From Prosopocoilus inquinatus (Eukaryota > Arthropoda > Insecta > Coleoptera > Lucanidae), in NCBI GenBank assembly GCA_036172665.1, contig CM069875.1, positions 13,348,001 through 13,412,000 of the forward strand: DNA of 64,000 bases, given 5' to 3'. The notes under the pieces are model-generated. The model ran no database searches, was not told where the DNA came from, and saw only the letters and a list, made by a program, of their open reading frames with translations. Positions 47,177 through 57,390 of this stretch are shown here, piece after piece (position 1 is the first letter of the stretch; every line of letters begins with the position of its first letter). Position numbers and translations under genes: made by a program.

Positions 47177-47540
47177 TAAATGTATTAAGCATTCACTCTT
47201 TTTTCTCGTCAGAGTAGACTAGTTAGGACACACTTTTATTGGTATCATATTGAAATATTTATGTCAGATGAAACGGTTATGTTTTTTTCGATTTCAAGTT
47301 TATAATTTCAGTACATTGAAACCACCTCGACTGCAGTAGTGAGTACATTATTTATGCCAGAGTCGGTCGCAGAAGGGTCTTTCTTCGTACTTGGCAGTAT
47401 AGTCACATTACTGATGTGTAATTGTCATAATATTTTTCATATCAGCTTCTGGCATCTATCAAAATTCATATAAGAAAATCCAAGCAAACGAAAACATGGC
47501 TTGCTCTGATGAGAAAAAAAGAGTGAATGCTTAATAAATA
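47177..47540. mobile_element. Short inverted-repeat element
   Basis: TTAAGCATTCACTCTTTTTT...CTCGTCAGAGTAG at the left pairs with CTCTGATGAGAAAAAAAGAG...GAATGCTTAA at the right (~45-bp arms). One arm also occurs alone at 7951-7985. Target duplication not clear. Confidence 0.6.
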
Positions 47541-48307
47541 ATACACAGTTCTATAAATGATTCTAACGACATAGGAGGCGTTGGAATGTTCCGTCTTTCT
47601 CTGATTGTGAATTTAGTGCATTTCTGACAGCTGTTTGTCAATTTGACAGAAATATTCGTTGGTACGTTGCATGTTTTGTTGCTGCATATTTTGCACCGAA
47701 TGTTGAAAATTTACCGTTGTTTTAATTTTCCTGCAGTAAAGGCAATTTAGATACGTGAGAAATTAATTAGTTAAAGTTCGTAATTAAGTTACTGTAATGG
47801 CTGACAATAGTATTAATAAACTTCAAATGTCCATTTTTTTTTAATTTTCCAAAAGTCATAGAAACATTTATAGAAACTCTGTACAGGCTGAGTACGCAAG
47901 AATTCCTACCCCGTTTAACTCTTTTTTATTTTTAATTTTAGGAAAAAATGCTTAATACAAAACTTAAAAAGACTAATTCAAAGTGTCTTTGTTTGCTCAC
48001 AGAAAAACAGTTGATGGTCGGATAAACGAGATATAAACTAAACTTAAGTTTTTTAATGGATCATCCTGTATATTATTACGTTTTTCGATTCTACATTAAA
48101 TTCTAATGAGTCTACATGTACAATGTGAGTAGTATAAGAGCACGAGCCCGACAAACTTAAAATGCAACCCAACATATAATTTTCATTGAAATCTAGATTC
48201 ACTAAAAACGGCAATTTCCAACTTCGGACATCTCTCATTTCTTTAAAAATGTCAAAATCAATTGTCAGATATTATCAAAAAATAAATAAATATGTATAAA
48301 TTGAAGT
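47541..48307. other. Spacer, nothing recognised
   Basis: No frame or repeat arm supported; the short antisense frame 48053-48238 has no features. Confidence 0.35.
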
Positions 48308-48530
48308 CAGGTCAAAAGCGGTCGTAGGATGTCGTTATTTAAGCTATTCATTACTATTACATCGCAATTGCGAATATCCTAGGACGTGTCATTTTGACTT
48401 GCAGTGAAACTCTCGATCTGCGCATCTGCTGATGAACAATAGGGCTGAAACAGCTCTACCGAGGCTGCTCGAGGGCAGAGATCTCGAGGGATCCATTGCA
48501 ATCAAAAACGATTTGTAAAAAATTTTTTCT
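48308..48530 (+). repeat. Diverged copy of the 313-bp repeat
   Basis: It holds GGTCAAAAGCGGTCGTAGGA, ACATCGCAATTGCGAATA, GGGCTGAAACAGCTCTACCG, GAGGCTGCTCGAGG and CAATCAAAAACGATTTG in array order. Confidence 0.75.
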
Positions 48531-48622
48531 ATAAATTTGTAATTGTTTTTCGAAATATAAAACCCATGTTCATGTTATTTAGCACTGATACTAAGTAGTA
48601 ATATTAATATAATATTAATATA

Positions 48623-49475
48623 CAGGGTGTCCCAACAGTGCGTTCTCGGGCTATATGTCGATAACTACTACAGATATCAAGAAAGTTTCAAGATATTTTT
48701 TATTTAAAAATTTAAAGGTCTACGACACAAAATTATTTTCACCTACACAATGAATCAAAACGGCGGAATGCAACTTTTTTAAATTTCAAATGCCACATCC
48801 TATATATGGTATCAAATGTGAATTGCTTATAAAATTCTACACATTTTTAATGTACCATAATCTGTATAATTCTAACCCTTCTGAAGATATTTAACATTTT
48901 ATCTAAAAACTGTCGCTTGTAGCCATTATTTTATTTATTCATATTTTATTTATTTTTAACTTTAGAGAAAAGATTTTCGACACAGATGCAGTTGGTACTT
49001 TAGCTTATTCTAAGGCATTATTAAATGTATCGCTGCAAGCGACAGTTTTTTGACAAAATGTTAAGTATCTTCAGAACGGTTAGAATTAGACATAGATTAT
49101 GGTACATAAAAAATGTGTAGAATTTTATAGGCAATTCAAATTTGATATCATATATAGGGTGTGCCATTTGAAATAAAAAAAGTTGCAAAATTTTGTTGCA
49201 AATCGTTTTTAATTGCAGTGAAACTCTCGAGCAGCCTCTGTACAGCTGTTTCAGCCCTACTGCAATGTCAGGTCAAAAAGCGATCGTAGGATGTCGCTGT
49301 TTTATCTGTTTAAAAAAGTTGCATTCAGTACCGCCGTTTTGATTCATCCTGTGTAGGTGAAAATAATTTTATGTCGTAGACCTTTAAATTCTAAAATAAA
49401 AATATCTTGAAACTTTTTTTATATCTGCAGTAGTTATCGAGATACAGCCCGAGAGCGCACTGTTGGGACAGCCTG
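48623..49475. mobile_element. Inverted-repeat MITE, terminus CAGGGTGTCCCAACAGTGCG
   Basis: The ends CAGGGTGTCCCAACAGTGCG and CGCACTGTTGGGACAGCCTG are inverted copies; TA on both sides. The arms pair for ~370 bp. The right arm is interrupted by a 313-bp-family fragment at 49186-49311. The CCAACAGTG core is shared with the 4804-7062 element. Confidence 0.85.
49186..49311 (-). repeat. Fragment of the 313-bp repeat nested in a MITE arm
   Basis: It contains CAAATCGTTTTTAATTGCAG, CTCGAGCAGCCTCTG and AAAAGCGATCGTAGGATGTC, but with internal parts missing and two pieces in opposite orientation. The flanking AAAAAAGTTGCA appears on both sides. Confidence 0.7.
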
Positions 49476-49477
49476 TA

Positions 49478-50390
49478 TATTAATTTTTAAATTCTATTAT
49501 ATTATTATTCATCCAAATATCGTTTTTCTACAATTACTCAAAAATGGGTGTAATTTTAGTGCGCAAAACGCGTTCTTTCACATTTTTGTGCATTGTGAAA
49601 AAAGAATTTCTGACACTTTTTAAATGTCAGAAATTCTTTTCACGGTTCACATTTTTCTATAATATCAGAAATTCATTTTTCACAATGCACGAACGTTTTT
49701 TTAAAAATAAACGAGATATGCCCGACTGACGAAAAGTCAAGAAAGACAATTTTTGCTTATAACTTAATAACAAAATAAGATGGTCAATTTCTAATAATAA
49801 TAATGTTTATTTCCCTAAAATAGAAGGATAAATAAAAGAGAAGTATAAATAAAAATAAATATAAAATATAGTATAATTATAGGAAACATTAAATATAAGG
49901 AAGTGCAATCAACAGAAGAATACATTGAAAGGGTAGCAATTATAGTGAAACCAGAAAAGTCATCTTCTGTTTAAAATTATAATGAATAGTTTAAGCAGAG
50001 ACATCCTACGATCGCTTTTTTTTAATTATAAGTATTAAAAGAGGTAATAAATATAATTAATCCACAAAAGTAAACATGTGTGTGGATAAAAAGTGAGGAC
50101 AAAACTTGGAAGCGTAATAATAACAACCAATGAGTTATATCACAGCAAAATGCCAGACAATTGATACATATGTTTATTTTTGATCCGCAAGAAATAAGTT
50201 TTCAGATAAATTTCCTCACGAAATAAGAAGTTTACAGGTAAATTTTCGTCTGTGCAAGAAACAAATAATTTTCCAGAACGGAGGCGCAAATGTTGAACTT
50301 TAAATTTTTACCTGTGCGGTTATTGAGCACCTTTTCTTAGGAGGGCGCAAATGTATCGGTGGCGCAAATGTGCGCGGCACAAGTGTCCCG
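49478..50390. other. A/T-rich spacer with local repeats
   Basis: 49540-49700 has repeated ATTTCTGACATTT/TCAGAAATTC blocks. 49998-50020 holds CAGAGACATCCTACGATCGC, a scrap of the 313-bp family. No gene. Confidence 0.4.
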
Positions 50391-50477
50391 GATTCTTAAG
50401 AATGTACCGTCATGCTAAATTAAAATGATTCCTCTCGACAATTACGTCAGTTGAGAGAGGAGATGTTTGGGACATTC
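50391..50477. repeat. Repeat shared, inverted, with 61364-61432
   Basis: AATGTACCGTCATGCTAAAT and CCTCTCGACAATTACG...GAGAGAGGAGATGTTTG are found inverted at 61364-61432. Family unknown; it may be retroelement 5' sequence. Confidence 0.6.
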
Positions 50478-50581
50478 CTAAAACTGAACCTATTTTGATG
50501 TTTTAAACATTTTGATCAGAATATCTTTTATAACGACCTGCTACTTATTCCCTTCCATAATATTTTTGATGTGGATGATAT
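50478..50581 (+). pseudogene. LINE endonuclease fragment, left of gypsy copy 2
   Basis: The last ~60 bases read FYNDLLLIPFHNIFDVDDI and continue in frame at 57084 (IDNKITFMNTKISELF) once gypsy copy 2 and one ATAT are removed. The combined stretch resembles the end of the APE-type endonuclease of jockey/CR1-like LINEs. Confidence 0.7.
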
Positions 50582-50888
50582 TGTTACGTTTCCAGGGTTT
50601 AAATTTATTTATTTAAACGAACAAAACACTCTGTAAAAACTTAATCTTATTTGTAACAATTTATTTACACACTGAATCTAACTTCGACGATCGCTATTTA
50701 GAACTCGACTGACTCCTGAGTCAACTCCGCCCGATTTTATATCGTTTGCTGCCGTCTCGAATTTTTCAACGCTGGAAAAGTCTAGTCTGTTCGATGTAGG
50801 CCCCGGTGGCCTGACGGCCGATGACGCATAACAGCGAACCGAATTCTTGACGCCTTCAGTTTGACGTAGTGCTGAGTGGCTCGCCACA
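50582..50888 (-). repeat. 3' LTR of gypsy copy 2
   Basis: 307 bp; on the minus strand TGTGGCGAGCC...GAAACGTAACA, preceded by the AGAAGGGGGCAG polypurine tract (50889-50900). The coding frame of the CCCH region enters it and stops at 50856-50858. Confidence 0.92.
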
Positions 50889-51515
50889 CTGCCCCCTTCT
50901 TAAAAACGTTTCGTCTCGAAATATTCCTGGTGATAGTCTTGAAGGAGGGTGTCGGAATCTACATGCTGACCCATTCTTGCAACTTCCCGTCTGGAAGAAG
51001 TAGCAGTCCACGGTTTTGCTGTTGCTGACTATTGCCTGTGGGTGGTGGCTGCAGACTAGGACTTCAATTCCCGTTCTGTGGAAGATGACTTCCAGCATGC
51101 TTCGAATTACTCTCCAATCTAGTCCGTCGAATCCGCAGCCCAATTTGGGGATGGCTAACTTCATCTGGTGGTTCTCTGTTAGCTGTCTCCTCAGGCTACA
51201 TAGGGCTCTCCACATACTTTGATAATCAGGTTTACCGCTTGATGTCTTCTTAGTGACTAAATAATGCACGTGGCGCCTCCGATCTGCCGTCGAATCGATG
51301 ATCTGCAGACTCTTGCCTACCACGGGATGCTGTCTTCGTAGCTCCTCGATTTGGCCAAATTTCTTCCTAAACACCTGAGCGATTCCTTTGGTCATTTTCA
51401 GGTCTTTTGCTACGCAGTGGGCCAGACTGTACTCCAGTGGCACTTTAAAGAGATCTTGTTGCTTCTCCGTGGTCACTCCAAACCGTGCCTTACTTCCTTC
51501 AACGTGACGAGACAT
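50859..51515 (-). CDS. TARG1/OARD1-like macrodomain and CCCH zinc finger, copy 2 (open)
   Basis: C-terminal part of pol, open from the integrase tail (51836) into the 3' LTR (326 codons in all). The macrodomain spans about 51515-51045: SLAHCVAKDLKMTKGIA, QVFRKKFGQIEELRRQHP, HYLVTKKTSSGKPDY, AIPKLGCGFDGLDW. The TARG1 catalytic Lys (51249-51251) and Asp (51126-51128) equivalents are present, as is the Trp lost in copy 1; GLD has become GFD. The CCCH finger is at 51005-50949 (Cys-x7-Cys-x5-Cys-x3-His, with YFFQTGSCKNGSACRFRH). TARG1 enzymes remove ADP-ribose from acidic residues and DNA; CCCH fingers bind RNA or DNA. Acting against PARP-type modification of the element or its integration site is inference. 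It has no start codon of its own, so it is expressed only as part of pol. Confidence 0.88.
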
Positions 51516-53711
51516 GAAGGTTTCGAAGTTCACTTCGGAAACTTTCTTGACCTTCTTGATGCGGTAAACGACGTCGTTGATCCGTTTCATCACTTTGTAA
51601 TGACCTTCCCAAGAGGTCTGCAGTTTTGGGGACAGGCCTCGACGTCTTTGGGGGTTATAAAGCCAGACTAGTATTCCAGGTTGGTATCCCCCGTTTTGAG
51701 CGTTGATGTCATAGTGCTCCTTCATCCGATCGCTGGCCGTCTGTATATTGTGACGCACTTGGTTGTGGATATCATCCATTTTCCTGCGTAATTTGCTCAC
51801 GTAATCTTCGTCGGCAGAGACTTCGCCAGGCTTCACACCAAACTTCAGGTCTCAGGGCAGTCTTGGCTCTCGCCCGAATACCACTTTCGCTGGAGTCTCC
51901 CCTATTGTCTCATGAACGGACGAGCGGTATGCCATTAGAAACAGGGGAATGTACGTTTCCCAGTCCCTCTGATGATCGGAAACGACCTTAGACAAATGTC
52001 GGTTGATGGTTCTATTGAACCTTTCCACCATTCCGTCCGACTGTGGGTGGAGTGCAGTTGTTCTAGTTTTTCGTACGCCGAGCAGAGTACACACGTTCTT
52101 GAACAATGCCGATTCAAAGTTCCTTCCTTGATCTGAATGCAGTTCCATAGGTGCACCATACCGACTGATCCATTCCCTGACAAGGACTTCCGCAATAGTG
52201 ACTGCCTCTTGGTTAGGTAGGGCGTAAGCTTCAACCCACTTGCTAAAGTAGTCCATTACCACGACGATGTACTTGTTTCCACCATTCGTTTCTGGAAACG
52301 GGCCGGCTACATCGATGGCAACTCTCTCAAAAGGACTTCCAACGTTGTACTGTCTCATGGGAGCCTTTCCCCGTCTGTGGGGACCGTTACTGGCTGCGCA
52401 GACTACACACTTCCGGCACCAATCCTTCACGTCTTCCTTGCAGTTCACCCAGTAAAATCTGTCGCGCACCTTCTCCATAGTCTTCTTAATTCCCAGATGC
52501 CCTCCCGAAGTTCTATCGTGAAGTTCCCTCAGAACTTCTGGCACCCTATTCTTGGGGATCAGTAACTGTGTCTTCTGTTCCATGCCTTCCTGATTCTCGA
52601 TGCTTCGTCTCAGAAGACCACGATCCAACACTATGGAGTCCCCCTGCGCCCAGTATGATTTTACGGACGGTGCACATGGTGCTACCTCTTCCCAGGTAGG
52701 CCTTGCGTCCCTGCTTTTCCACTCTAGCACTAATTTCAAATCCGGGTCATTCTCCTGGTCTCTTCGCAGTTCTTCGCCTTGCCATTTGTCGTCAACAATG
52801 GCTGTCCTCGCAGTCGTGGCTACTTTCTCGTCCAAACGACTACAGTGCTTACAGTCTTCGGCACAGGGTCTTCTCGACAAAGCATCGGCATTTCGATGGC
52901 TAGTTCCTGCCCGATGCTGAATTTCAAAATCGTACTCCTGAAGTCGTTCGATCCATCGTGCAACTTGCCCTTCTGGGTTCTTGAAACGGAGAAGCCATTT
53001 TAGAGCGGCATTGTCGGTTCTCAGGAGGAAGCGTCTACCATACAAGTATTGGTAGAAATGTTCTATCGTTTTTACGACGGCTAGCAATTCCCTTCTTGTG
53101 ACGCAATAGTTTCGTTCCGGCTTTGATAGGACTTTACTGAAGTAGCCGATCACCTTCTCTTGCCCCTCTTGTATCTGGGAGAGTACGCCACCAATCCCAA
53201 CGTTGCTAGCATCTGTGTCCATGACAAACTTGCCTTCCGGGAGAGGATAACTCAGAATAGGAGCACTAATCAAGTACTGCTTTAGTTGTTCAAAACCAGT
53301 TTGACACTGTTGGTCCCATTCAAATGGACGACCTTCTTCAGTTAGTTTTGTCAACGGCTTAGCAATGTCTGCAAATCCCGGAACGTAGCGCCGATAGTAA
53401 GTGCACAGGCCAAGGAAACTCCTTATTTGGTGTTCATTTCTGGGAGTTGGCCAGTCTTTTACCACCTGAATCTTCACAGGGTCCACGGCGATTCCATTTC
53501 CATTAACAATGTGCCCCAGGTAATTCACTTCCTTCTGGAACAGGTGACACTTCTTGAGGCTAAGCTTTAGTCCAGCTCCGCGAAGCCGCTGGAACACTGC
53601 TTCCAGGTTCCTCAGGTGGTCGTCGAACGTTTTTCCCACGACAATTATGTCGTCAAGGTACACTATGCACGTTGTCCAGGACAGACCTTTCAGAACCGTC
53701 TCCATTAACCT
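51516..53711 (-). pseudogene. RT end, RNase H and integrase of gypsy copy 2
   Basis: One long open stretch (51852-53711) holds YLDDIIVVG, RNase H (DTDASNVGIGGVLSQI, RRELLAVVKTIEHF, LLRTDNAALKWLL, where His after Asp is now Asn) and integrase (WCRKCVVCAASNG, VAIDVAGPFPETNGG, LHSDQGRNFESALF, DGMVERFNRTINR). A TGA at 51852-51854 separates it from the GPY module (SPKLQTSWEGHYKVMKRIN). About 85 bp of linker between GPY and macrodomain present in copy 1 is missing here. The N-terminal RT half lies beyond the amber at 53712-53714. Confidence 0.9.
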
Positions 53712-54047
53712 CTAGAATGTCGCTGGGGCACTACATAATCCGAGTGGCATCACTGTGAACTGCCACAGACCCATACCAATGGAAAACGCCGTCTTTTCTC
53801 GATCTTCAGGCGCCAGCTCCACTTGCCAATACCCACTCTTTAAGTCCAAAGTTGAGAAGATCTTTGAACCGGCCAGGGTGTCCAGGGTATCATCAATCCG
53901 TGGCAGGGGATAGCTGTCCTTCTTGGTGACATTGTTGAGTAACCGGTAGTCTACACCGAACCTGGTGGACCCATCCTTCTTCTTCCCAAGCACTACTGGT
54001 GACGCCCACGGACAGCTTGATGGTTCTATTACATTATCCTTTTCCAT
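53712..54047 (-). pseudogene. RT N-terminal half of gypsy copy 2, ending at the shared amber
   Basis: CPWASPVVLGKKKDGSTRFG, DYRLLNNVTKKDSYPLP, FSTLDLKSGYWQVELAPEDR, TVMPLGLCSAPATF, then TAG at 53712-53714 in the same frame as the downstream RLMETVL and YLDD. The identical amber in copy 1 shows both came from a parent that already had it. Confidence 0.9.
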
Positions 54048-54941
54048 CTCACCATCTCACGAATAATGCGTTCCGCTTCCTCACGCTTCGCCAACAGTAA
54101 TCGCCTTGGAGCTTGACGGATAGGTCTTTCTTCTCCAGTCTCTATTTTGTGTTTCACGACATCAGTTCTTCCCTTGGATACATTTTCTACCTCGAATATA
54201 TCTTGATAACGTTTGTTTCAAGTTGGCGGGCGATGGAGGACACCATGGTACAGCTTCCTTTCTTGATAATGACGGAGAAACAATTGACGTTCATCAGGCG
54301 GACAGGTACTTCCTTCTTCGCCGTCAACAACATTTTCCCAACGAGGACTCCTCTTCCAATCTTCTGATCATCAGTATTAGGTTCAACCATAATGACTTGC
54401 CCATCTTCAAAAACACCGTTCAGTTTTGCGTCGACGATAACCTCAGTCCTGCTGGGTAATACAACGTCTTCAGCGAGGACTACTCGAGCGGACACGTCTC
54501 TTCGTTGATGTAGAATCAACTCCTCATTATTGACCGCCATCACGCCACGCTTTAAGTCCAAGTGAAACCCGTGGGCACACATGACGTCCATGCCCAAAAT
54601 TGCCTCATCCTCTATGTCTGCCACCAGTGCACGGTGTTTTATTGGAGTTGAACCAATGGTGATGATAACTTCTACTTCACCGTGGACAGTTGCTGATGTT
54701 CAAGTTGCAGTTTTCAGTCTCCACTTGGTAGGCTCGGTGCGTCCAGATGACTTAATGACGTCGGGTCTTAGGATGGTCTTCGTCGCAGCCGTATCCAATA
54801 ACATGGTGTGAGGTATGTCATCAATGGTAACATCCACGAACACACTGCTGGTTAACTGTCGTAGGGATATTACTTGTTTGGATTTCGTCTTTGGGGGCCT
54901 TTGAATACGGGTCGACGTTTGCCCCTCTGCACCGACCCGGC
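54048..54941 (-). pseudogene. Protease and pre-RT region of gypsy copy 2
   Basis: In the -1 frame after gag: VFVDVTIDDIPHTMLLDTAA, where the catalytic Asp-Thr-Gly of copy 1 is Asp-Thr-Ala; a TGA at 54700-54702; then DEAILGMDVMCAHGFHLDL and the spacer domain (VVLPSRTEVIVDAKLNGV). About 110 bp present in copy 1 before the RT is deleted near 54195, shifting the frame. The protease would be weak or dead. Confidence 0.85.
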
Positions 54942-54944
54942 TTA

Positions 54945-54951
54945 GTTTAAC
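54945..54951 (-). promoter_or_regulatory. Putative -1 frameshift slippery site GTTAAAC (copy 2)
   Basis: Minus strand G TTA AAC followed at once by the gag TAA at 54944-54942, identical to copy 1; pol is in the -1 frame. Confidence 0.6.
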
Positions 54952-55829
54952 TGTGGCTTCCTTGGATCCTGTCTGGGCTTTGGACATCGCCTGGGAACAT
55001 GTCCTTCCTCTTGGCAATTCCAACACACCAGCGGCTTCTTCTGCTTGAAGACCTGTTCCACAATGCGGCGAACATCCTCGGCGGTGGTATACTCCCTGGG
55101 TCGCTCCTTTATAGCAGATCCCACCTTGGCGTTAGCGGATTCTTCCTCCTCTTCTTCTTGGAAGTCCATAGCCGCTCGCACCTTGACATGCCCTCTTGAG
55201 ACTCGTCTCGCCGCTTCAAATTCCAAGGCATAAGCCAATGCGTTCTTGGACGTCTTCGGATGGGTCATTCTCAATGCCTGCTGGTTGTCTGGGTCACGGA
55301 TTCCATCTATGAAAGTCTGCACCGTCAAACATTTGAGGAATTCAACAGGAGCTGTGGGATATGCCAACTGGGCCAGACGCGCTACGTCCGCTTCGAATTC
55401 CTGAAGACTTTCTCCGGATTTCTGACAGCGATTCCTCAACTGCGCATGGTATACCTCGGTCAGATGGGCCTGTCCGTAACGCATTTCCATCCTATTCACC
55501 AGCTTGTCGAAGTCTTCTTGTTCCTCTGGCGGCATCGTCTATAGCACATCGATAGCGTCCCCTCTCAAGGCCACAATTAACGAAGTGGCTTTTTCGCTGG
55601 CCGTCCATCTGTTCGGCTTTGCTGCTGCTTCGAACTGTTTGAAGTAGTTGGGCCAAGAAGACTTTCCATCGAACGTTGGTGGTTTTATTTTCAATTTCGA
55701 ATTTTCTGTTGGTCCTTCCACAATTCGGGTTTCATTGTTTTCTAGTGTTTCTACTGGTGGCTGATCCCCGAACACTCGTAACCCCGCCATGATTTGTTCC
55801 AGATTTTTGATCTTGTTATCCTGCTGGAA

Positions 55830-56420
55830 TATTATTTCTTCAATAATATTTCTTCCACATTTTCTTGCAGGTTCCTTGTTTCTTCCGATATTTCTACCAC
55901 TAGTTGATCGAGTCCTTTTGTTTGTTCTAGAAATTTCTCGTCGAAATTTCTGGATTGCTCTCGAAATTTCTCGTCTAAGTCTCTAGATTGTTCCAAAAAT
56001 TTATTCTGTAATTTGTCGAAATTTCCAGATTGTTCTAGAAGCTTCTCCTCTAAATTTCTGGATTGTTCCATCAATTTAGTTTGCAACTCGTCTTTGAAGT
56101 TTACAGATTGTTCTCGAAGTTCGTCCTTGAAATTTCCAGTTGTTCTAGAAGCTTCTCTTCTAAATTTCTGGATTGTTCTTGAAGTTCGTCCTTGAAATTT
56201 CCCGATTGTTCTAGAAGCTTTTCCTCTAAATTTCTGGATTGTTCTCGAAGCTTCTCTAAATTTCCAGACTGTTCTAGAAACTTCTCGTCCAAATTTCTGA
56301 ATTGTTCTCGAAGTTCGTCCTTGAAATTTCCAGATTGTTCTAGAAGCTTTTTTCTCTAAATTTCCAGATTGTTCTAGAAGCTTTTTCTCTAAATTTCCAG
56401 ACTGTTCTTGAAACTTCTCG
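55830..56420 (-). repeat. ~42-bp coding repeats in gag (coiled coil)
   Basis: Repeated TTTCTGGATTGTTC / AAATTTCCAGATTGTTC / GAAGCTTCTC blocks. Copy-number slippage or single-base changes here explain the frameshifts (for example a longer T run at 56348-56354). Confidence 0.8.
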
Positions 56421-56753
56421 TCCATATTTCTGGATTGTTCTCGAAATTCATTCTTCAAGATTTTATTAAAATCGGCGGGACCACACGAAATTTCGAAAAG
56501 GAACGTCTCTGGATCTTCACCAGTTGTCAACAAATCGCATCGGAAACGCTGTTGAAGTGCGCCTTTCAAACCACAGGTTTCTAACTCTCGTTCTTCCAAT
56601 TCGGTTTTTAATTCGGCCACTTTTAAGTCTTTCAACAACACTTTTCTCGTAGCCATTGTTTTTTTCCGATACTGTACTTATTTAATAATCTGATTAAATT
56701 TAATTTACTTTAAATTGTTTATTTATTTGCACAAACCCGCACACCGACACCAC

Positions 56754-57079
56754 TGTTACGTTTCCAGGGTTTAAATTTATTTATTTAAACGAACAAAACA
56801 CTAACTTAACCGTAATTTATTAATGCTTACAATCTAATTTATTTGTAACAATTTATTTACACACTAAATCTAACTTCGACGATCGCTATTTAGAATTCGA
56901 TTGACTCCTGAGTCAACTCCGCCCGATTTTATATCCTTTGCTGCCGTCTCGAATTTTCCAAGCTGGAAAAGTCTAGTCTGTTCGATGTAGACCCCGGTGG
57001 CGTGACGGCCGATGACGCATAACAGCGAACCGACTTCTTGACACTTTCAGTTTGACGTAGTGCTGAGTGACTCGCTACA
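56754..57079 (-). repeat. 5' LTR of gypsy copy 2
   Basis: 326 bp; minus strand TGTAGCGAGTC...GAAACGTAACA. Just downstream (56753-56736) is GTGGTGTCGGTGTGCGGG, the likely primer site, tRNA not identified. Confidence 0.9.
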
Positions 57080-57083
57080 ATAT

Positions 57084-57390
57084 TGATAATAAAATTACGT
57101 TTATGAATACTAAAATATCAGAATTGTTTGAGCGACATGCTCCCCTACGTACAGTCAGAATAAGTAAACAGAAAACCCCGTGGATTACTGACAAAGCCAC
57201 ATTTAACTTTACAAATATAAAACCACGACCAAGTGGGAATAGTCGTTATGTAATCTCACAAATCACGCTACTTAGAGAGAAGAAAGCATATAGAGCGGTA
57301 CCTAAAACGTCTGAGGTTTATAAAGACTTACAAAATAGACAAATTTGAAAAAAAAACAAACTACTTTTGGAAAACATATGACAAAACAAT
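57084..57390 (+). pseudogene. LINE endonuclease fragment, right of gypsy copy 2
   Basis: It reads IDNKITFMNTKISELFERHA, PLRTVRISKQKTPWITD, then decays. The HAPLRTVRI...PWITD pattern is the usual boundary between the endonuclease and RT regions of jockey/CR1-type LINE ORF2. It joins 50478-50581 in frame across the ATAT target. Confidence 0.78.

Larger units (their letters stand above)
54942..56656 (-). pseudogene. Gag with SAP domain, coiled-coil repeats and CCHC knuckle (copy 2)
   Basis: The ATG at 56656-56654 (MATRKVLLKDLKVAEL) starts a SAP motif (about residues 8-39: LKVAELKTELEERELETCGL), a helix-turn-helix DNA-binding fold rare in Gag. Then a run of ~14-residue repeats around EQSRNLEEKLLEQSGNF, strongly heptad-like, encoded by ~42-bp DNA repeats (55830-56420). 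Next comes a normal gypsy Gag (PPTFDGKSSWPNYFKQFEAA, MRYGQAHLTEVYHAQLRNR) and the knuckle CWNCQEEGHVPRRC. It is broken by at least three frameshifts, two of them inside the repeats, and a TAG at 55539-55541. Gag ends QLN-TAA at 54942. Confidence 0.87.
50582..57079 (-). mobile_element. Ty3/gypsy element with macrodomain, copy 2 (full length)
   Basis: Complete 6498-bp element, minus strand: 5' LTR 56754-57079, gag, pol, macrodomain, CCCH finger, 3' LTR 50582-50888. The target duplication ATAT is at 50578-50581 and 57080-57083. Gag and pol are inactivated by scattered stops, frameshifts and two ~90-110-bp deletions, but RNase H-integrase and the macrodomain-CCCH part are each long open stretches. 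It sits inside a LINE fragment. Confidence 0.93.
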
